DNA of 64,000 nt from Streptomyces katrae. GTDB lineage: Bacteria; Actinomycetota; Actinomycetes; Streptomycetales; Streptomycetaceae. Below are positions 25,826 to 34,836 of this stretch, piece after piece. Below the pieces are notes generated by a model. It ran no database searches. It was given only the letters and a program-made list of their open reading frames with translations, and was not told the origin of the DNA. The stretch is taken from contig NZ_CP020042.1 in assembly GCF_002028425.1 (NCBI RefSeq), positions 248,001 through 312,000 on the forward strand, read 5' to 3'. Made by a program: the position numbers and the translations under genes. Position 1 is the first letter of the stretch; the number at the start of each line of letters is the position of its first letter.

Positions 25826-27688
25826 GTGCGTGCTTCAGAGGGTCGTGGTCAGGTCGTGCTGGCCGAGGTGGGCAAGCGGTACGGGACCCGGACGGTGCTG
25901 GACCGGGTCGGGTTCTCGGTGCGGCCCGGGGAGCGGGTCGGGGTCGTGGGGGACAACGGGGCGGGGAAGTCGACGCTGTTGAGGCTGCTGGCGGGGTGGG
26001 AACGGGCCGATGCCGGCGAGGTGCGCGTGCGAGCGCCGGGCGGAGTGGGCTACCTTCCCCAGACCCTCGAACTGCCGCCCGGGGCGCGGGTCGGTGACGC
26101 CGTGGACCGGGCACTGGCCGGACTGCGGGAGCTGGAGCGGCGGATCCGGGCCGCCGAGGAACGGCTCCACCTGGCCGGCCCCGAGGAGGTCGAGGCATAC
26201 GGGCGGCTGGTCGCCGAGTACGAGGTGCGGGGCGGACGGGATGCCGACCGCAGGGTGGCCGCGATCCTGCGGCGGCTCGGCGAGCGGGAGCCCATCGAAC
26301 GGGGGCGGGTGCTCGGGACGCTGTCCGGCGGGCAGCGGTCGCGGCTGGCGCTGGCCGCGGCCCTGGCGGCCGAGCCGGAGCTGTTGCTCCTCGACGAACC
26401 CACCAACGATCTGGACGACGAGGCCGTCGGGTGGCTGGAGGAACATCTGGTGCGGCGGACCGGCACCCTGGTGGCCGTCACCCACGACCGGCTGTTCCTG
26501 GACCGGGTCACCACCGCGATCCTGGAGGTCGACCACGAACGGTCCACCGTGCACCGGCACGGCAACGGCTACGCCGGCCATCTGGTCGCGCGTGCCGCCG
26601 CGCGCTCGCGCCGGGAGAGGGAGTACGAGGAGTGGGTCGCGGAGAAGCAGCGCGTGGAGCGGCTCGCCGAGGGCAGCATCGGACGGCTCGCGCAGATCCC
26701 GCGCAAGGCGCCGGCCGCGTTCAGCGGCGCCGGGGCCTTCCGCGCCCGGTCCCGGGCGCACGGGGCGATGAGCCGCATCCGCAACGCGCGGGAACGGCTG
26801 GCACGGCTGACGGAGCATCCGGTCCCGGCTCCGCCGCAGCCCTTGCGGTTCACCGGACGGTTCGGGGCCGACGGCGGCCCGAGCGGTGGGGTGGACGTGC
26901 AGCAGCTGGCCGTGCCGGGGCGGCTCGCGCCGGTGTCGTTCCGTCTGGCGGCGGGTGAGCGGATGCTGGTCACGGGGCCCAACGGGTCGGGGAAGTCGAC
27001 CCTGTTGCAGGTTCTCGCGGGTCTCGTGCCGGCCGGGCACGGGGGCGTACGGGCACCGGTACGGGTCGGGCTGCTGCGGCAGGACGATCCCTGGTCCGGC
27101 GAAAGCCGCAGCGCGGAACGGGCGTTCGGGGAGGAGGTCGCGCAAGCCGTGGTGCGGTACGGGCTGTTGGACGCGGCCGAGGCGGGCAGGCCGGTGCGGG
27201 AGCTGTCCGCGGGGCAGCGGCGCAAGCTGGAGCTGGGCAGGCTCGTCGCGGGCGGGCCGTATGACCTGCTCCTCCTCGACGAGCCGACCAACCACCTGGC
27301 GCCGGGGGTGGTGGAGGACCTCGAGGCGGCGCTGGCCCCGTACACCGGGACCCTGATCGTCGTCAGCCACGACCGGCGGCTGCGGTCCGGGTTCCTGGGC
27401 AAGCGCCTGGAACTGGGCGGGGAGGGGTGCGGGGCGACCGCCCCGGGGCCGAGGCTCCGCTGCCCTCCCTCGGAGCCTCGCCCTCCGCCTCCTGACTCCC
27501 GCACCGCCGGCCGGGGCCGGCTCTCCGTGCAGGGGATGGTCTTCGGCATCCTCAACCCGGGGCCTCCCCCGCCGTTCGACAACGGGATCACCGGCGGCAC
27601 CGGGGAGTCCGACCGGGCTCGCGGCCCGATCCACGCCGAAACGATCGGTACGGGCGTGAGGCGCTTCACGATCAACCTCCGGCACTGA
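25826..27688 (+). CDS. ABC-F ribosomal protection-type ATPase
   Basis: A 620-residue soluble protein with two ABC domains and no membrane span, as in antibiotic-resistance ABC-F proteins that free the ribosome from drugs. First domain: Walker A GDNGAGKST (42-50), signature LSGGQ (166-170), Walker B LLLLDEPTNDLD (187-198). Second domain: GPNGSGKST, LSAGQRRK and LLLLDEPTNHLAP. The linker is short to medium. GTG start with GAGAGGGG upstream. The family end is expected at about residue 533 (GKRLELGGEG); the remaining 85 residues look like a foreign tail (see next feature). Two operators lie before it, suggesting inducible expression. Confidence 0.85.
   Translation: MRASEGRGQVVLAEVGKRYGTRTVLDRVGFSVRPGERVGVVGDNGAGKSTLLRLLAGWERADAGEVRVRAPGGVGYLPQTLELPPGARVGDAVDRALAGLRELERRIRAAEERLHLAGPEEVEAYGRLVAEYEVRGGRDADRRVAAILRRLGEREPIERGRVLGTLSGGQRSRLALAAALAAEPELLLLDEPTNDLDDEAVGWLEEHLVRRTGTLVAVTHDRLFLDRVTTAILEVDHERSTVHRHGNGYAGHLVARAAARSRREREYEEWVAEKQRVERLAEGSIGRLAQIPRKAPAAFSGAGAFRARSRAHGAMSRIRNARERLARLTEHPVPAPPQPLRFTGRFGADGGPSGGVDVQQLAVPGRLAPVSFRLAAGERMLVTGPNGSGKSTLLQVLAGLVPAGHGGVRAPVRVGLLRQDDPWSGESRSAERAFGEEVAQAVVRYGLLDAAEAGRPVRELSAGQRRKLELGRLVAGGPYDLLLLDEPTNHLAPGVVEDLEAALAPYTGTLIVVSHDRRLRSGFLGKRLELGGEGCGATAPGPRLRCPPSEPRPPPPDSRTAGRGRLSVQGMVFGILNPGPPPPFDNGITGGTGESDRARGPIHAETIGTGVRRFTINLRH
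27490..27688 (+). pseudogene. AOC/dirigent-like barrel tail fused to ABC-F
   Basis: In the same frame as the ABC-F gene the last residues read RLSVQGMVFGILNPGPPPPF, then DNGITGGTGESDRARGPIHA and RRFTINLRH. This is the wording of the C-terminal end of allene-oxide-cyclase/dirigent-like barrel proteins (VQGxxFF, FDNAITGGTGxY, LxxHL). Only the tail is present. A deletion probably joined the ABC-F gene to the end of a neighbour and removed its own stop codon. Confidence 0.5.
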
Positions 27689-27733
27689 CGGCGGCGGGGG
27701 CGAGGGACACGCCCTGACGTCGGGAGCGGCGGT

Positions 27734-28396
27734 TCAGGCGCGGCGGGCGGTGGCCGAGCCGAAGCCCAGCCAGGTGTGCCGGTTGTTCCACCAGCACCAG
27801 CCCACCTTGGGGGCGTCGCGCCGCTCACGGCCGTCCCGCCCGGTTCCGTTGCTGATCCAGATCGCCGGGGTGCGGGCGTCCAGGGTGCCGTCGGCCTTGC
27901 GCAGCCGCGAGCCGATGGTCATGAAGCAGTGGTTGCGCTCCAGCACCTCGGGCCGCTGCAGCAGCCAGTGGATCCCCTCGGTCAGCACGAGGGGGGTGCG
28001 GCCCTCCTCGCCGAGGGCGGCCAGGGCCTCCTCCGGGCTCCAGTCGGCCATGCGGTCGCCGCGATCGAGGCCGCGGACGAGGTAGACAGGCGCGTCGGGC
28101 AACTCGGCGTGGTGGGGTTCGAAGCGGTCGACATCGGTCATGTCGGTGACGACGAACCCCGGCTGGCCCTCGCGGCGCAGCAGCGGTGCGAGCACGGAGG
28201 CGGGGGCCCGGTCCGGGTGGACGGCGAGCAGCGCGCTGCCGTCCCCGGGCCCGGCGTCCTCGGCGAAGCTTCGCAGCCCGGCGGCGGACATCCCGGCGAG
28301 CTCGGCCACCCCGAGCTCGATCAGGCGCTCCGCCTGGGCGGCGAGCGGCGGAAGCAGGGGCACGGCGGCAGCGGAAACGGTTTCGGGCACCGGCAA
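27734..28396 (-). CDS. DUF5701 family protein
   Basis: A 220-residue soluble protein of the DUF5701 family, known mainly from actinomycetes. Landmarks: ERLIELGVAELAGMSAAGLR at the start, PVYLVRGLDRGDRMADWSPEEAL in the middle, RTPLVLTEGIHWLLQRPEVL, and the C-terminal AIWISNGTGRDG and GWCWWNNRHTWLGFGSA. A TTG start at 28396 has GAGGGAG 4-5 nt upstream. No function is known. It is followed by the SpoIIE-like remnant on the other strand. Confidence 0.82.
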   Translation of the reverse strand: MPVPETVSAAAVPLLPPLAAQAERLIELGVAELAGMSAAGLRSFAEDAGPGDGSALLAVHPDRAPASVLAPLLRREGQPGFVVTDMTDVDRFEPHHAELPDAPVYLVRGLDRGDRMADWSPEEALAALGEEGRTPLVLTEGIHWLLQRPEVLERNHCFMTIGSRLRKADGTLDARTPAIWISNGTGRDGRERRDAPKVGWCWWNNRHTWLGFGSATARRA

Positions 28397-28554
28397 GGCA
28401 CTCCCTCGTTTCGTGATCGGAGAAACGGCCCCGCGTCAACGAGCCGGCCTGCCGCATTGTTCCCGGACGCCGTCCGGGAACACCCCCGGTGGACCGGCGC
28501 GATCCGTCCGGCTTGTCAGCGTGTGGTCCTGCTATTCGAGCTGCGGTACCCGGC

Positions 28555-29116
28555 TTCGACGAGCGGCCCGGCGGGGCCGGGCCGTTTGGTGCCGCGCTGG
28601 TGGGCGCCGTGCAGCGGACCGGTGCCTCCGCGGGGGTCCTCTGCCTGCTGGACGAGGCCGCGCAGACGCTCGGCCTGGCGGTGTCCTGCGGGCTTCCGGA
28701 GGAGGTGGCCTGGCCCTGGCACCGCATCCCGCTCGTGACCGCCGCTCCGGTCAGCGAGGCCGTCCGGGAGGACCGCCTCGTATGGGTCGGCGACTCGACC
28801 CCGCCCCGCTCCTCGGCATCGACATGGCCGCCCCGTGCCCGGTCACCGACCTGTCCCTCCCGCCGGGAAGCACCCTCGCGCTCTCTACGGACGGACTCGT
28901 GGAAGTGCCCGGCACACCGACCCCGGCCACATGGCCGCCGACCTCGCCGAGCAGGTCGCCCGCCACGGCGACGAGGACCTCGACGGCCTGATCAACCGCC
29001 TCATCCGCTACGCCTGGCCCCCCGGCCGCTACACGGACGACACCGCCCTGCTCCTGCTCCGCACCATCGGGAACGAGGGCCCCACGGCCGCTCAGGCGAC
29101 GGAACCGGATTCCTGA
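28555..29116 (+). pseudogene. GAF-SpoIIE (PP2C-type) phosphatase remnant
   Basis: Three frames together give the outline of a Streptomyces GAF-SpoIIE protein phosphatase. First comes a GAF-like part (ERPGGAGPFGAALVGAVQRT, ASAGVLCLLDEAAQTLGLAV) from 28555. After a deletion and frameshift near 28800 the catalytic end appears (LSLPPGSTLALSTDGLVEVP), then another shift leads to HMAADLAEQVARHGDEDL and YTDDTALLLLRTIG, ending at 29116. The central metal-binding Asp region is missing. Confidence 0.65.
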
Positions 29117-29172
29117 CGCCACCGTGTCCGCGGGGACCGCTGATCGGGGTGGCGGGCGGACGGACCTTCCCC

Positions 29173-31146
29173 TCACATCCTCCGGTGCGCGTGCAGGAGG
29201 TATTCCTCGCGGTTGAGCGGATTGTGGTCGCTGCGTTCCCGGACGCGCGGCGTGCGGGACGGGCGGTAGTGCGCGAACGCCGTCTCCAGTACGCCGGTCC
29301 CACTGGTGAGTTCGGGCAGCTCCCGCTCCAGGCCGTGCACGCGGTCCGCGGGCAGATGGCCCTCGACCAGGTACGCGTCCCCCACCGCCACCGGAGTGCC
29401 CGGCTGGGCCCCGTGGCGGGCCAGGGCGAGCGCGACCGCGGGGTACGCGTCCTGCGAGAACTCCAGGCGGAACCGGTGCACCGGTTCGTGCACCACCGTT
29501 CCGGCCTGGCGCAGCGCGGCCATCAGGACGAGCGGCGTCAGGGCCCTGAACTCCCCGGCCGTGCTGCGGATGCTGCAGAAGCCCGAGTGGGTCATGGTCA
29601 CCGCGCAGTCGGGCACCTGCCAGCCGGACAGGCCCTGCCGCAGGGTTGCGTACACGGTCTCCTCGACGGCCCGCATGTAGCCCAGCGGGAGCGAGCCGAG
29701 TTCGACTTCCCGGCGGAAGACCACACCGCTGCCGACGGGAGCCGGCTCCACCCGCAGCCCCACCGTCGCCAGGAACGGGTTCCCCTCGTGATCGAGGACC
29801 TCGTACGCGGCGCCCGTCCCGGTGACGCGCTCCACGCAGATGGGTGTCGTCTCACGGAAGGAGACCGTGATGCCGTACTCCTCGGCGAGGGTGGCCGCGA
29901 GGACTTCCTTCTGGACCTCTCCGTAGAGGGACACCGACGGCTCCCCTCCGTCCGGGTCCTGGCGCAGGCCGATCAGCGGATCCTGCTCGGCGAGCTGGGC
30001 GAGGGCCGTGTGGAGGTCCCCCGTACGCTCCGGGTCGGCCGGCACCACGACGCTCTCCAGGGTGGGCGCCGCGAAGACGCGGCCGTACGGGCGGCCCTCG
30101 GGCTCCCGGCCCACCACGTCCCCGATCCGGACCGTCGGCAGGCCGCGCAGCGTCGCGATCTGCCCCGCCCGCGCCACCGGTCGGCGCACCGCCTTGCCGC
30201 GGTCGAAGACGGCCAGTTCGGTGACCTTGTGCCGGGTGCCGGAGACCGGAACGTGTGCGCGGGCTCCGAGCTCGCCGGAGAACAGCCGGACGTAGGCGAT
30301 CCGTTCACCGCCCTGGCCGCGCTCCACCTTGAACACCCTTGCCGATAGCGGCCCGTGGGGGTCGCCGTGGGCGGCGGGGAGCAGTTCCCCGATGCCCTCG
30401 ACGAGGCCGTCGATGCCGGCGCCGGTGATCGCCGAGCCGACGTAGACCGGGTACACGCGCGCGGTACGGGTCTGTGCCGCGAGCGCCGTCCGCAGTCGCG
30501 CGTACGGGAGGGAGGTTCCGTGGTCCAGGTAGGCGCCGAGCAGGTCGTCGTCGTGGGTGGTGAGCACGTCGAGGAGGTGCCGGGTGTACGCCTCGTCGCC
30601 CCCGGTGGACGCCGAGATGCGGGCCGCCTTCGTGCCGATGCCGGCGGTGACCCGTCCCATGCGGATGACGGGCACGGCGAGCTCGCGCTCGATCTCCCGC
30701 AGCACCCGGGCGTCGTCGGCGCCGGGCCGGTCGGCCTTGTTGACGAACAGCAGGGTCGGGATGGAGAGCCGCTTCAGCGTCCGCATCAGGACACGGGTCT
30801 GCGGCTGCACACCCTCGACTGCGGAGACGACGAGCACGGCGCCGTCCAGGACACCGAGGACGCGTTCCACCTCGGCGATGAAATCGGGGTGACCGGGGGT
30901 GTCGATCAGGTTGACGGAGACCGCCGACTCCCCGCTCCCGAGCGGGAAGTTGACCACCGCCGACTTGATGGTGATACCGCGACGGCGTTCCATTTCCAGG
31001 CTGTCGGCCTGGGTGTTGCCGGCGTCGACACTGCCGATCTCGTCGATGACCCCGGCCGCGTACAGCAGCCGCTCGGTCAGGCTGGTCTTACCGGCGTCGA
31101 CGTGGGCCAGGATTCCCAGGTTCAGCGTGCGTGACGTGGGTTGCAC
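29173..31146 (-). CDS. OtrA/TetM-like ribosomal protection GTPase
   Basis: A 657-residue translational GTPase of the tetracycline-resistance group (TetM/OtrA), a paralogue of EF-G that removes tetracycline from the ribosome. G1 AHVDAGKT is at residues 14-21, G2 RRRGITIKSA, G3 DTPGHPDF, G4 NKADRPG. The domain IV loop VTMTHSGFCSIRSTAGEFR is present, and the C-terminus keeps the domain V fold. Closest in wording to Streptomyces OtrA. The GTG at 31146 has AAGGA about 12 nt upstream. It lies in resistance-gene company (ABC-F at 25826, APH-like at 8012) but no polyketide genes are present. Confidence 0.83.
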   Translation of the reverse strand: MQPTSRTLNLGILAHVDAGKTSLTERLLYAAGVIDEIGSVDAGNTQADSLEMERRRGITIKSAVVNFPLGSGESAVSVNLIDTPGHPDFIAEVERVLGVLDGAVLVVSAVEGVQPQTRVLMRTLKRLSIPTLLFVNKADRPGADDARVLREIERELAVPVIRMGRVTAGIGTKAARISASTGGDEAYTRHLLDVLTTHDDDLLGAYLDHGTSLPYARLRTALAAQTRTARVYPVYVGSAITGAGIDGLVEGIGELLPAAHGDPHGPLSARVFKVERGQGGERIAYVRLFSGELGARAHVPVSGTRHKVTELAVFDRGKAVRRPVARAGQIATLRGLPTVRIGDVVGREPEGRPYGRVFAAPTLESVVVPADPERTGDLHTALAQLAEQDPLIGLRQDPDGGEPSVSLYGEVQKEVLAATLAEEYGITVSFRETTPICVERVTGTGAAYEVLDHEGNPFLATVGLRVEPAPVGSGVVFRREVELGSLPLGYMRAVEETVYATLRQGLSGWQVPDCAVTMTHSGFCSIRSTAGEFRALTPLVLMAALRQAGTVVHEPVHRFRLEFSQDAYPAVALALARHGAQPGTPVAVGDAYLVEGHLPADRVHGLERELPELTSGTGVLETAFAHYRPSRTPRVRERSDHNPLNREEYLLHAHRRM

Positions 31147-31456
31147 AGAGCGTCATGTCCTTCAGGTGGGTGATCGTTCCTTTCGTGGGGGACATGAGCG
31201 GTCGGCGCATCGGTGGGCTCCTCGAGGGCAGTGGGTCTTCCCCGGCACATTCGCATACCCGGCGGCGAGGCCGCCACGGAATTTCGGCGCCGAGCGGCAG
31301 GGCGGTCAGCGGGCGTCCAGGCGGCGGGTACCGCGGCCTCCGGCGTCGGGCCGCGCTCCTCACTCTGCGGAGCGGGCCGCCGCGGGCAGGGCAACTACCG
31401 GCGTTCCACCGGTGGATGAGGGGCCGGTCCTCAGCGGTGGTTCCCGTCGGTGGTCC
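31147..31456. other. 310-nt gap with leader of the GTPase gene
   Basis: Minus-strand leader of the GTPase gene. A short frame ending inside the GTPase start (MSPTKGTITHLKDMTLC, about 31195 downwards) overlaps the GTG and might act as a leader peptide, but no strong ribosome site or hairpin is evident. Nothing else is seen. Confidence 0.35.
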
Positions 31457-32437
31457 TCAGCGGTAGTCGTCCGGGGTGCCTTCCTTGCCGCCGTGGATGA
31501 CGTCCTCGAAGTACGCCCAGGCGTCCGGCCGGCTCCCGTCCACGTCCGTCACCCCGTAGACCCTGGCGAGTTCCCCGCTGGAGGTGGACTTGCCGTTCCA
31601 CCGCCGCGCGCGGTCCGGGTCGGCGGCCAGCGCCGCGACCGCACGGGCCAGGTAGCGCGGGGACTCCGCGATCGCGAACGACGGCTCCCGGGCGATCGCG
31701 TCACGCCAGTTCTCCTCGCTCACGCCGAAGTGGGAGAGCATCTGCTCCGAGCGCAGGAAGCCCGGCGAGACCGCGACGGCCATGCCCCCGTACTCCGCCA
31801 GCTCCTGCCCCAGCCCGAACGCGAGGCGGATCGGGGCGTTCTTCGCCAGGTCGTAGTACATGTTCTCCCGGTAGCGGCGGTTGGAGTGCGCGGTGCCGTC
31901 GGTGACCTCCACGTGCAGCGGCGCCTCGGAGCGGATCAGCAGCGGAAGCAGCAGCGCCGCCGTGATCACGTGCGAGCGCACGCCGAGCTCCAGGATGCGC
32001 AGGCCGTCGGCGAGCGGGGTCTCCCAGCTCTTCTTCCCGAACACCGAGGTGGCCATGAGGTGTTCGCCGCCCCACAGGTCGTTGACGAGGATGTCGAGCC
32101 GCCCGTGTTCCCGGTCGATCCGCTCGGCGAGGGCGCGTACCTGGGCTTCGTCGAGATGGTCGGTGGGAACCGCGATCCCGGTGCCGCCCGCCGCGGTGAC
32201 GAGTTCGCCGGTCTCCTCGATGGTCTCGCTGGCCCGGCCGACCTCGCTGGCCCGGGCCCTGGTGGTGCGGCCGGTGACGTACACGGTCGCACCGGCCCGG
32301 CCCAGCTCCACGGCCTGGGCCCGTCCCGCCCCGCGGGTGGCGCCCGCCACGAGCGCGATCCGCCCCGCGAGCGGACCGGCCGGGGCGGGCTGCTCGGTGT
32401 CCGGAGTGTTCTGGATGGGGGTCTCCTCGTTGGTCAC
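31457..32437 (-). CDS. SDR oxidoreductase behind a TetR-type operator
   Basis: A 326-residue SDR. The cofactor motif is GATRGAGRAQAVELGRAGA with an extended N-terminus, then VNDLWGGEH in place of NNAG, and Tyr and Lys in NMYYDLAKNAPIRL (Y-x-x-x-K). The extra segment RARASEVGRASETIEETGE belongs to the subgroup usually listed as SDR paired with TetR regulators. GTG start at 32437, with another 5 codons up. The perfect palindrome at 32551-32579 sits about 115 nt upstream and probably controls it. Substrate unknown. Confidence 0.85.
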   Translation of the reverse strand: MTNEETPIQNTPDTEQPAPAGPLAGRIALVAGATRGAGRAQAVELGRAGATVYVTGRTTRARASEVGRASETIEETGELVTAAGGTGIAVPTDHLDEAQVRALAERIDREHGRLDILVNDLWGGEHLMATSVFGKKSWETPLADGLRILELGVRSHVITAALLLPLLIRSEAPLHVEVTDGTAHSNRRYRENMYYDLAKNAPIRLAFGLGQELAEYGGMAVAVSPGFLRSEQMLSHFGVSEENWRDAIAREPSFAIAESPRYLARAVAALAADPDRARRWNGKSTSSGELARVYGVTDVDGSRPDAWAYFEDVIHGGKEGTPDDYR

Positions 32438-32550
32438 CAATCGGCCTGTCACGGCCCTGCCGGGACAGCCGTCCCCGGAATCCGAGATCCCGAAACTGCC
32501 GACCCCCGAGAGCCGGCTCCGGCCGGTGGTTCGGGCATGATCAACCGTAG

Positions 32551-32579
32551 CTTATTATCGTCGCTGCGACGATAATAAG
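32551..32579. promoter_or_regulatory. 29-nt perfect palindrome, TetR-type operator
   Basis: CTTATTATCGTCG (32551-32563) and CGACGATAATAAG (32567-32579) with a CTG centre form a perfect 13-bp inverted repeat, far more AT-rich than its surroundings. This size and form match operators of TetR-family repressors. It lies between the SDR gene (minus strand) and a 19-codon frame at 32589 (plus strand). Confidence 0.75.
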
Positions 32580-32588
32580 GACGCGGGC

Positions 32589-32648
32589 ATGCCAACTCGG
32601 CCAGGTAGGCGGGCTCCCCGCGTCGCGCGTTCCGGAGGACCCCATTGA
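32589..32648 (+). pseudogene. 19-codon stub, possible TetR gene start
   Basis: ATG at 32589 follows TAAGGA by 9 nt and encodes MPTRPGRRAPRVARSGGPH, ending at a TGA that overlaps the TTG start of the membrane protein gene (TTGA, 32645-32648). TetR regulators often begin with such a Pro/Arg/Gly-rich segment and are encoded directly next to their operator, so this is probably the surviving first part of a deleted regulator gene. It is too short for a firm call. Confidence 0.4.
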
Positions 32649-33478
32649 TCACCCGTCAGCGTCTGAGCGAGCACGCCCGCTCCGTTCCCAACCCCGTCAC
32701 GGCGGCCCGGGCGATCGCCGGCCCCGCCGGGCCCGACCGCGTCGAGGACCCGGTCATCGCCTGGATGCAGCGCATCCGCACGACCCTGGGGCTGGTGGCC
32801 ACCGCCTGGCTGATCCTGGCCTACCCGCTGCGCGAGGGCCGCCAGGACTTCCTGCTCGGCAAGCTGGAGGAGCTGCTGATCGGGTGCGCCATCGTCGTGG
32901 TCGCCGGCGTCGTCGGCATAGGCCTGTGCATCGCCCTGGCCCGCGCACCCCTGGGGCGCCTCTACACCGGCCGCCTGCTCGGACCGCTGCTCGCGCTCGC
33001 CGCGCCGGTCCTCGGCGTGGGCGTGATCTGGCTGATGACGGCGGCCCTGAGCGGCGACATCGTCACCCCCGACGACGTGGGCCCGCACGACATCACCTTC
33101 GGGCTCTTCGGCACCTTCCTGGGCACGGCCTTCACCGGTCTCCTGGTCGTGCTGCTGTTCGTCGTGCTCGCCCTCGTCTGCGTCGTCGTCCTCGTCGCCG
33201 CCGTGCTCTTCACCCTGGTCGCCCTGGTCGTCGGGTTGAACAGCTGCTTCCGTACGGGGGACGTGCACGAGCTGCTGCCGGCGCTGCTGTCGCCCCTGCT
33301 GGTGTGGTGCCTCTTCGGCTTCCAGCTCTTCGACGGCCCGGACGTGGCCGCACCGCCCGAGGTGCTCTACGCCTTCATGCTCGGCGGCCCGCTGTCGGTC
33401 ACCGCGCTGTCCCTGTGGGAGATACGACGCCTGCGCACCCGGTACGGCATCACACTCGCCTCGCTCCTCGGCCGATAG
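32645..33478 (+). CDS. Polytopic membrane protein, unknown
   Basis: A 277-residue integral membrane protein with about 6-7 hydrophobic helices (TTLGLVATAWLILAYPL, CAIVVVAGVVGIGLCIALA, LLVVLLFVVLALVCVVVLVA, PALLSPLLVWCLFGFQLF). The N-terminal 45 residues are cytosolic and basic. TTG start with GGAGG 5-6 nt upstream. The start overlaps the stop of the 19-codon stub, so translation may be coupled. I do not recognise a family and see no catalytic motif. Confidence 0.7.
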   Translation: MITRQRLSEHARSVPNPVTAARAIAGPAGPDRVEDPVIAWMQRIRTTLGLVATAWLILAYPLREGRQDFLLGKLEELLIGCAIVVVAGVVGIGLCIALARAPLGRLYTGRLLGPLLALAAPVLGVGVIWLMTAALSGDIVTPDDVGPHDITFGLFGTFLGTAFTGLLVVLLFVVLALVCVVVLVAAVLFTLVALVVGLNSCFRTGDVHELLPALLSPLLVWCLFGFQLFDGPDVAAPPEVLYAFMLGGPLSVTALSLWEIRRLRTRYGITLASLLGR

Positions 33479-33488
33479 GTTTCGTGAC

Positions 33489-33790
33489 GTGAGCACACCA
33501 GACGTCGAAAGTCCCGATCCGGCGTTCCTCATGCTGTTCCGGCACGCCGGGAGGGGCGCCGCGGCGCAGGTCGCCGAAGCGCTCGGCCCGGAGGGACGGG
33601 CCGGGACAGTGCACCAGCCGCCTCGACGATCGCCAACGCGGGCCGCTTCGACCTCCTGGAGCACGTCGTCGCGCACTGGCACGTCCGGTACCCGTACGGG
33701 GAGCGCTCCGATATCCGCGAGCTCTTCGCGCGGGCCGTCCGGCAGCGGTCGGCCGTCGAGATCGACCGGGAACTGTCATCGGCCGAGTAG
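33489..33790 (+). pseudogene. Broken hypothetical gene
   Basis: A GTG at 33489 starts a frame (TPDVESPDPAFLMLFRHAG, then AAQVAEALGPEG) that loses sense near 33610. Another frame then resumes TIANAGRFDLLEHVVAHWHV and SDIRELFARAVRQRSAVEID to a stop at 33790. The two parts fit one small helical protein interrupted by a frameshift and perhaps a small deletion. Its family is not recognised. Confidence 0.5.
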
Positions 33791-33844
33791 CCACGGTCCC
33801 GCGAGGTCCCGCCCCACGCCCGCTTCCGGGCGTACGGTGACCCC

Positions 33845-34285
33845 ATGGAACAGCGCATCACCCTGGTCACACTGGGGGTTTCCGGCCTCGCCCGCGCCAA
33901 GGCCTTCTACCGGGCCCTGGGCTGGCGGGGCCAGGAGGTCGAGGAGACCGTCTTCTTCCAGGCGGGCGGCCTGGGGCTCGTCCTGTGGGACCGCGGCAAA
34001 CTCGCGGACGAGTGCGGCCTGAAGCCCACACCGGCACCGGCGGCCGGCTTCGGCGGGATCGCCCTGTCGCACAACGTCCGTTCGGACGCCGAGGTGGACG
34101 CCCTGCTCGCGGCGGCGGACCGGGCGGGCGGACGGATCACCAAGCCGGCGACGGTGAACACCGTCGGGTTCTACTCCGGCACCTTCGTCGACCCCGACGG
34201 CCATCCCTGGGAAATCGCCCACAATCCCGGGATCCCGTTCAACGAGGACGGCTCGATCACCCTCCCGGACTTCAGCGGAAGCTAG
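33845..34285 (+). CDS. VOC-family protein
   Basis: A 146-residue vicinal-oxygen-chelate (glyoxalase/bleomycin-resistance) fold protein with two beta-alpha-beta3 modules: ITLVTLGVSGLARAKAFYRALGW and the C-terminal GFYSGTFVDPDGHPWEIAHNP. The latter carries the conserved Glu of the metal site. TACGGT (33833-33838) is 6 nt before the ATG, implying a leaderless transcript. Substrate unknown. Confidence 0.85.
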   Translation: MEQRITLVTLGVSGLARAKAFYRALGWRGQEVEETVFFQAGGLGLVLWDRGKLADECGLKPTPAPAAGFGGIALSHNVRSDAEVDALLAAADRAGGRITKPATVNTVGFYSGTFVDPDGHPWEIAHNPGIPFNEDGSITLPDFSGS

Positions 34286-34388
34286 TCCGTCCGGCCTCAC
34301 GGGCCTTGGCACTCAGGCGCCGCCATCGCTACGCGACTGTCCTGACCGACTGACGCCATAGGCAGTTGCGCGTCCGAAGCCTGGCGGG

Positions 34389-34784
34389 TCAGCTGTTGAG
34401 TGCGTGTCCGGTCGTTGAGTCGACATGGTCTGGGACCTCGTCGTGCCGATCGCCCACGGTGAGTGTCCCGGTGGGTTCGAACATGAGGATGGCGGCTCCG
34501 TACGGGGCGTAAGGCTTGTGCTCCGTGCCTCGGGGGACGGTGAAGACCGCCCCCTGGGGGAGCAGGACCGTGCGCTCCCCGGCGGGCTCGCGCAAGGAGA
34601 TGTGCAGTTCGCCGTCGAGTACCAGGAAGAACTCGTCGGTGTCGTCGTGGACGTGCCAGATGTGTTCGCCCTCGACCTTGGCGATGCGGACGTCGTAGTC
34701 GTTGACGCGCGTGACGATGCGGGGGCTCCACAAGGCGTCGAATGAGGCCAGAGCCTTGCTCAGGACGATGGGTTCGCTGCTCAT
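34389..34784 (-). CDS. Cupin-domain protein
   Basis: A 131-residue single-cupin protein. The metal motif is present as EHIWHVHDDTDEFFLVLDGEL (H-x-H, Glu) and PQGAVFTVPRGTEHKPYAP (final His). Such proteins are small metal enzymes or binding proteins of unknown substrate. It is divergent from the GlxA-like regulator 52 nt away, so it may be its target. Confidence 0.87.
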   Translation of the reverse strand: MSSEPIVLSKALASFDALWSPRIVTRVNDYDVRIAKVEGEHIWHVHDDTDEFFLVLDGELHISLREPAGERTVLLPQGAVFTVPRGTEHKPYAPYGAAILMFEPTGTLTVGDRHDEVPDHVDSTTGHALNS

Positions 34785-34797
34785 GGGATCATCCTGA

Positions 34798-34812
34798 GCC
34801 GTTTCACACGGC
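34798..34812. promoter_or_regulatory. Inverted repeat between cupin and regulator
   Basis: GCCGT-TTCAC-ACGGC is a 5-bp inverted repeat in the 52-nt space between the divergent cupin and AraC/GlxA genes. It could bind the regulator, though short repeats of this kind are common in high-GC DNA. Confidence 0.3.
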
Positions 34813-34836
34813 AGCTGTGAGTGCTAGGAATTGCAC

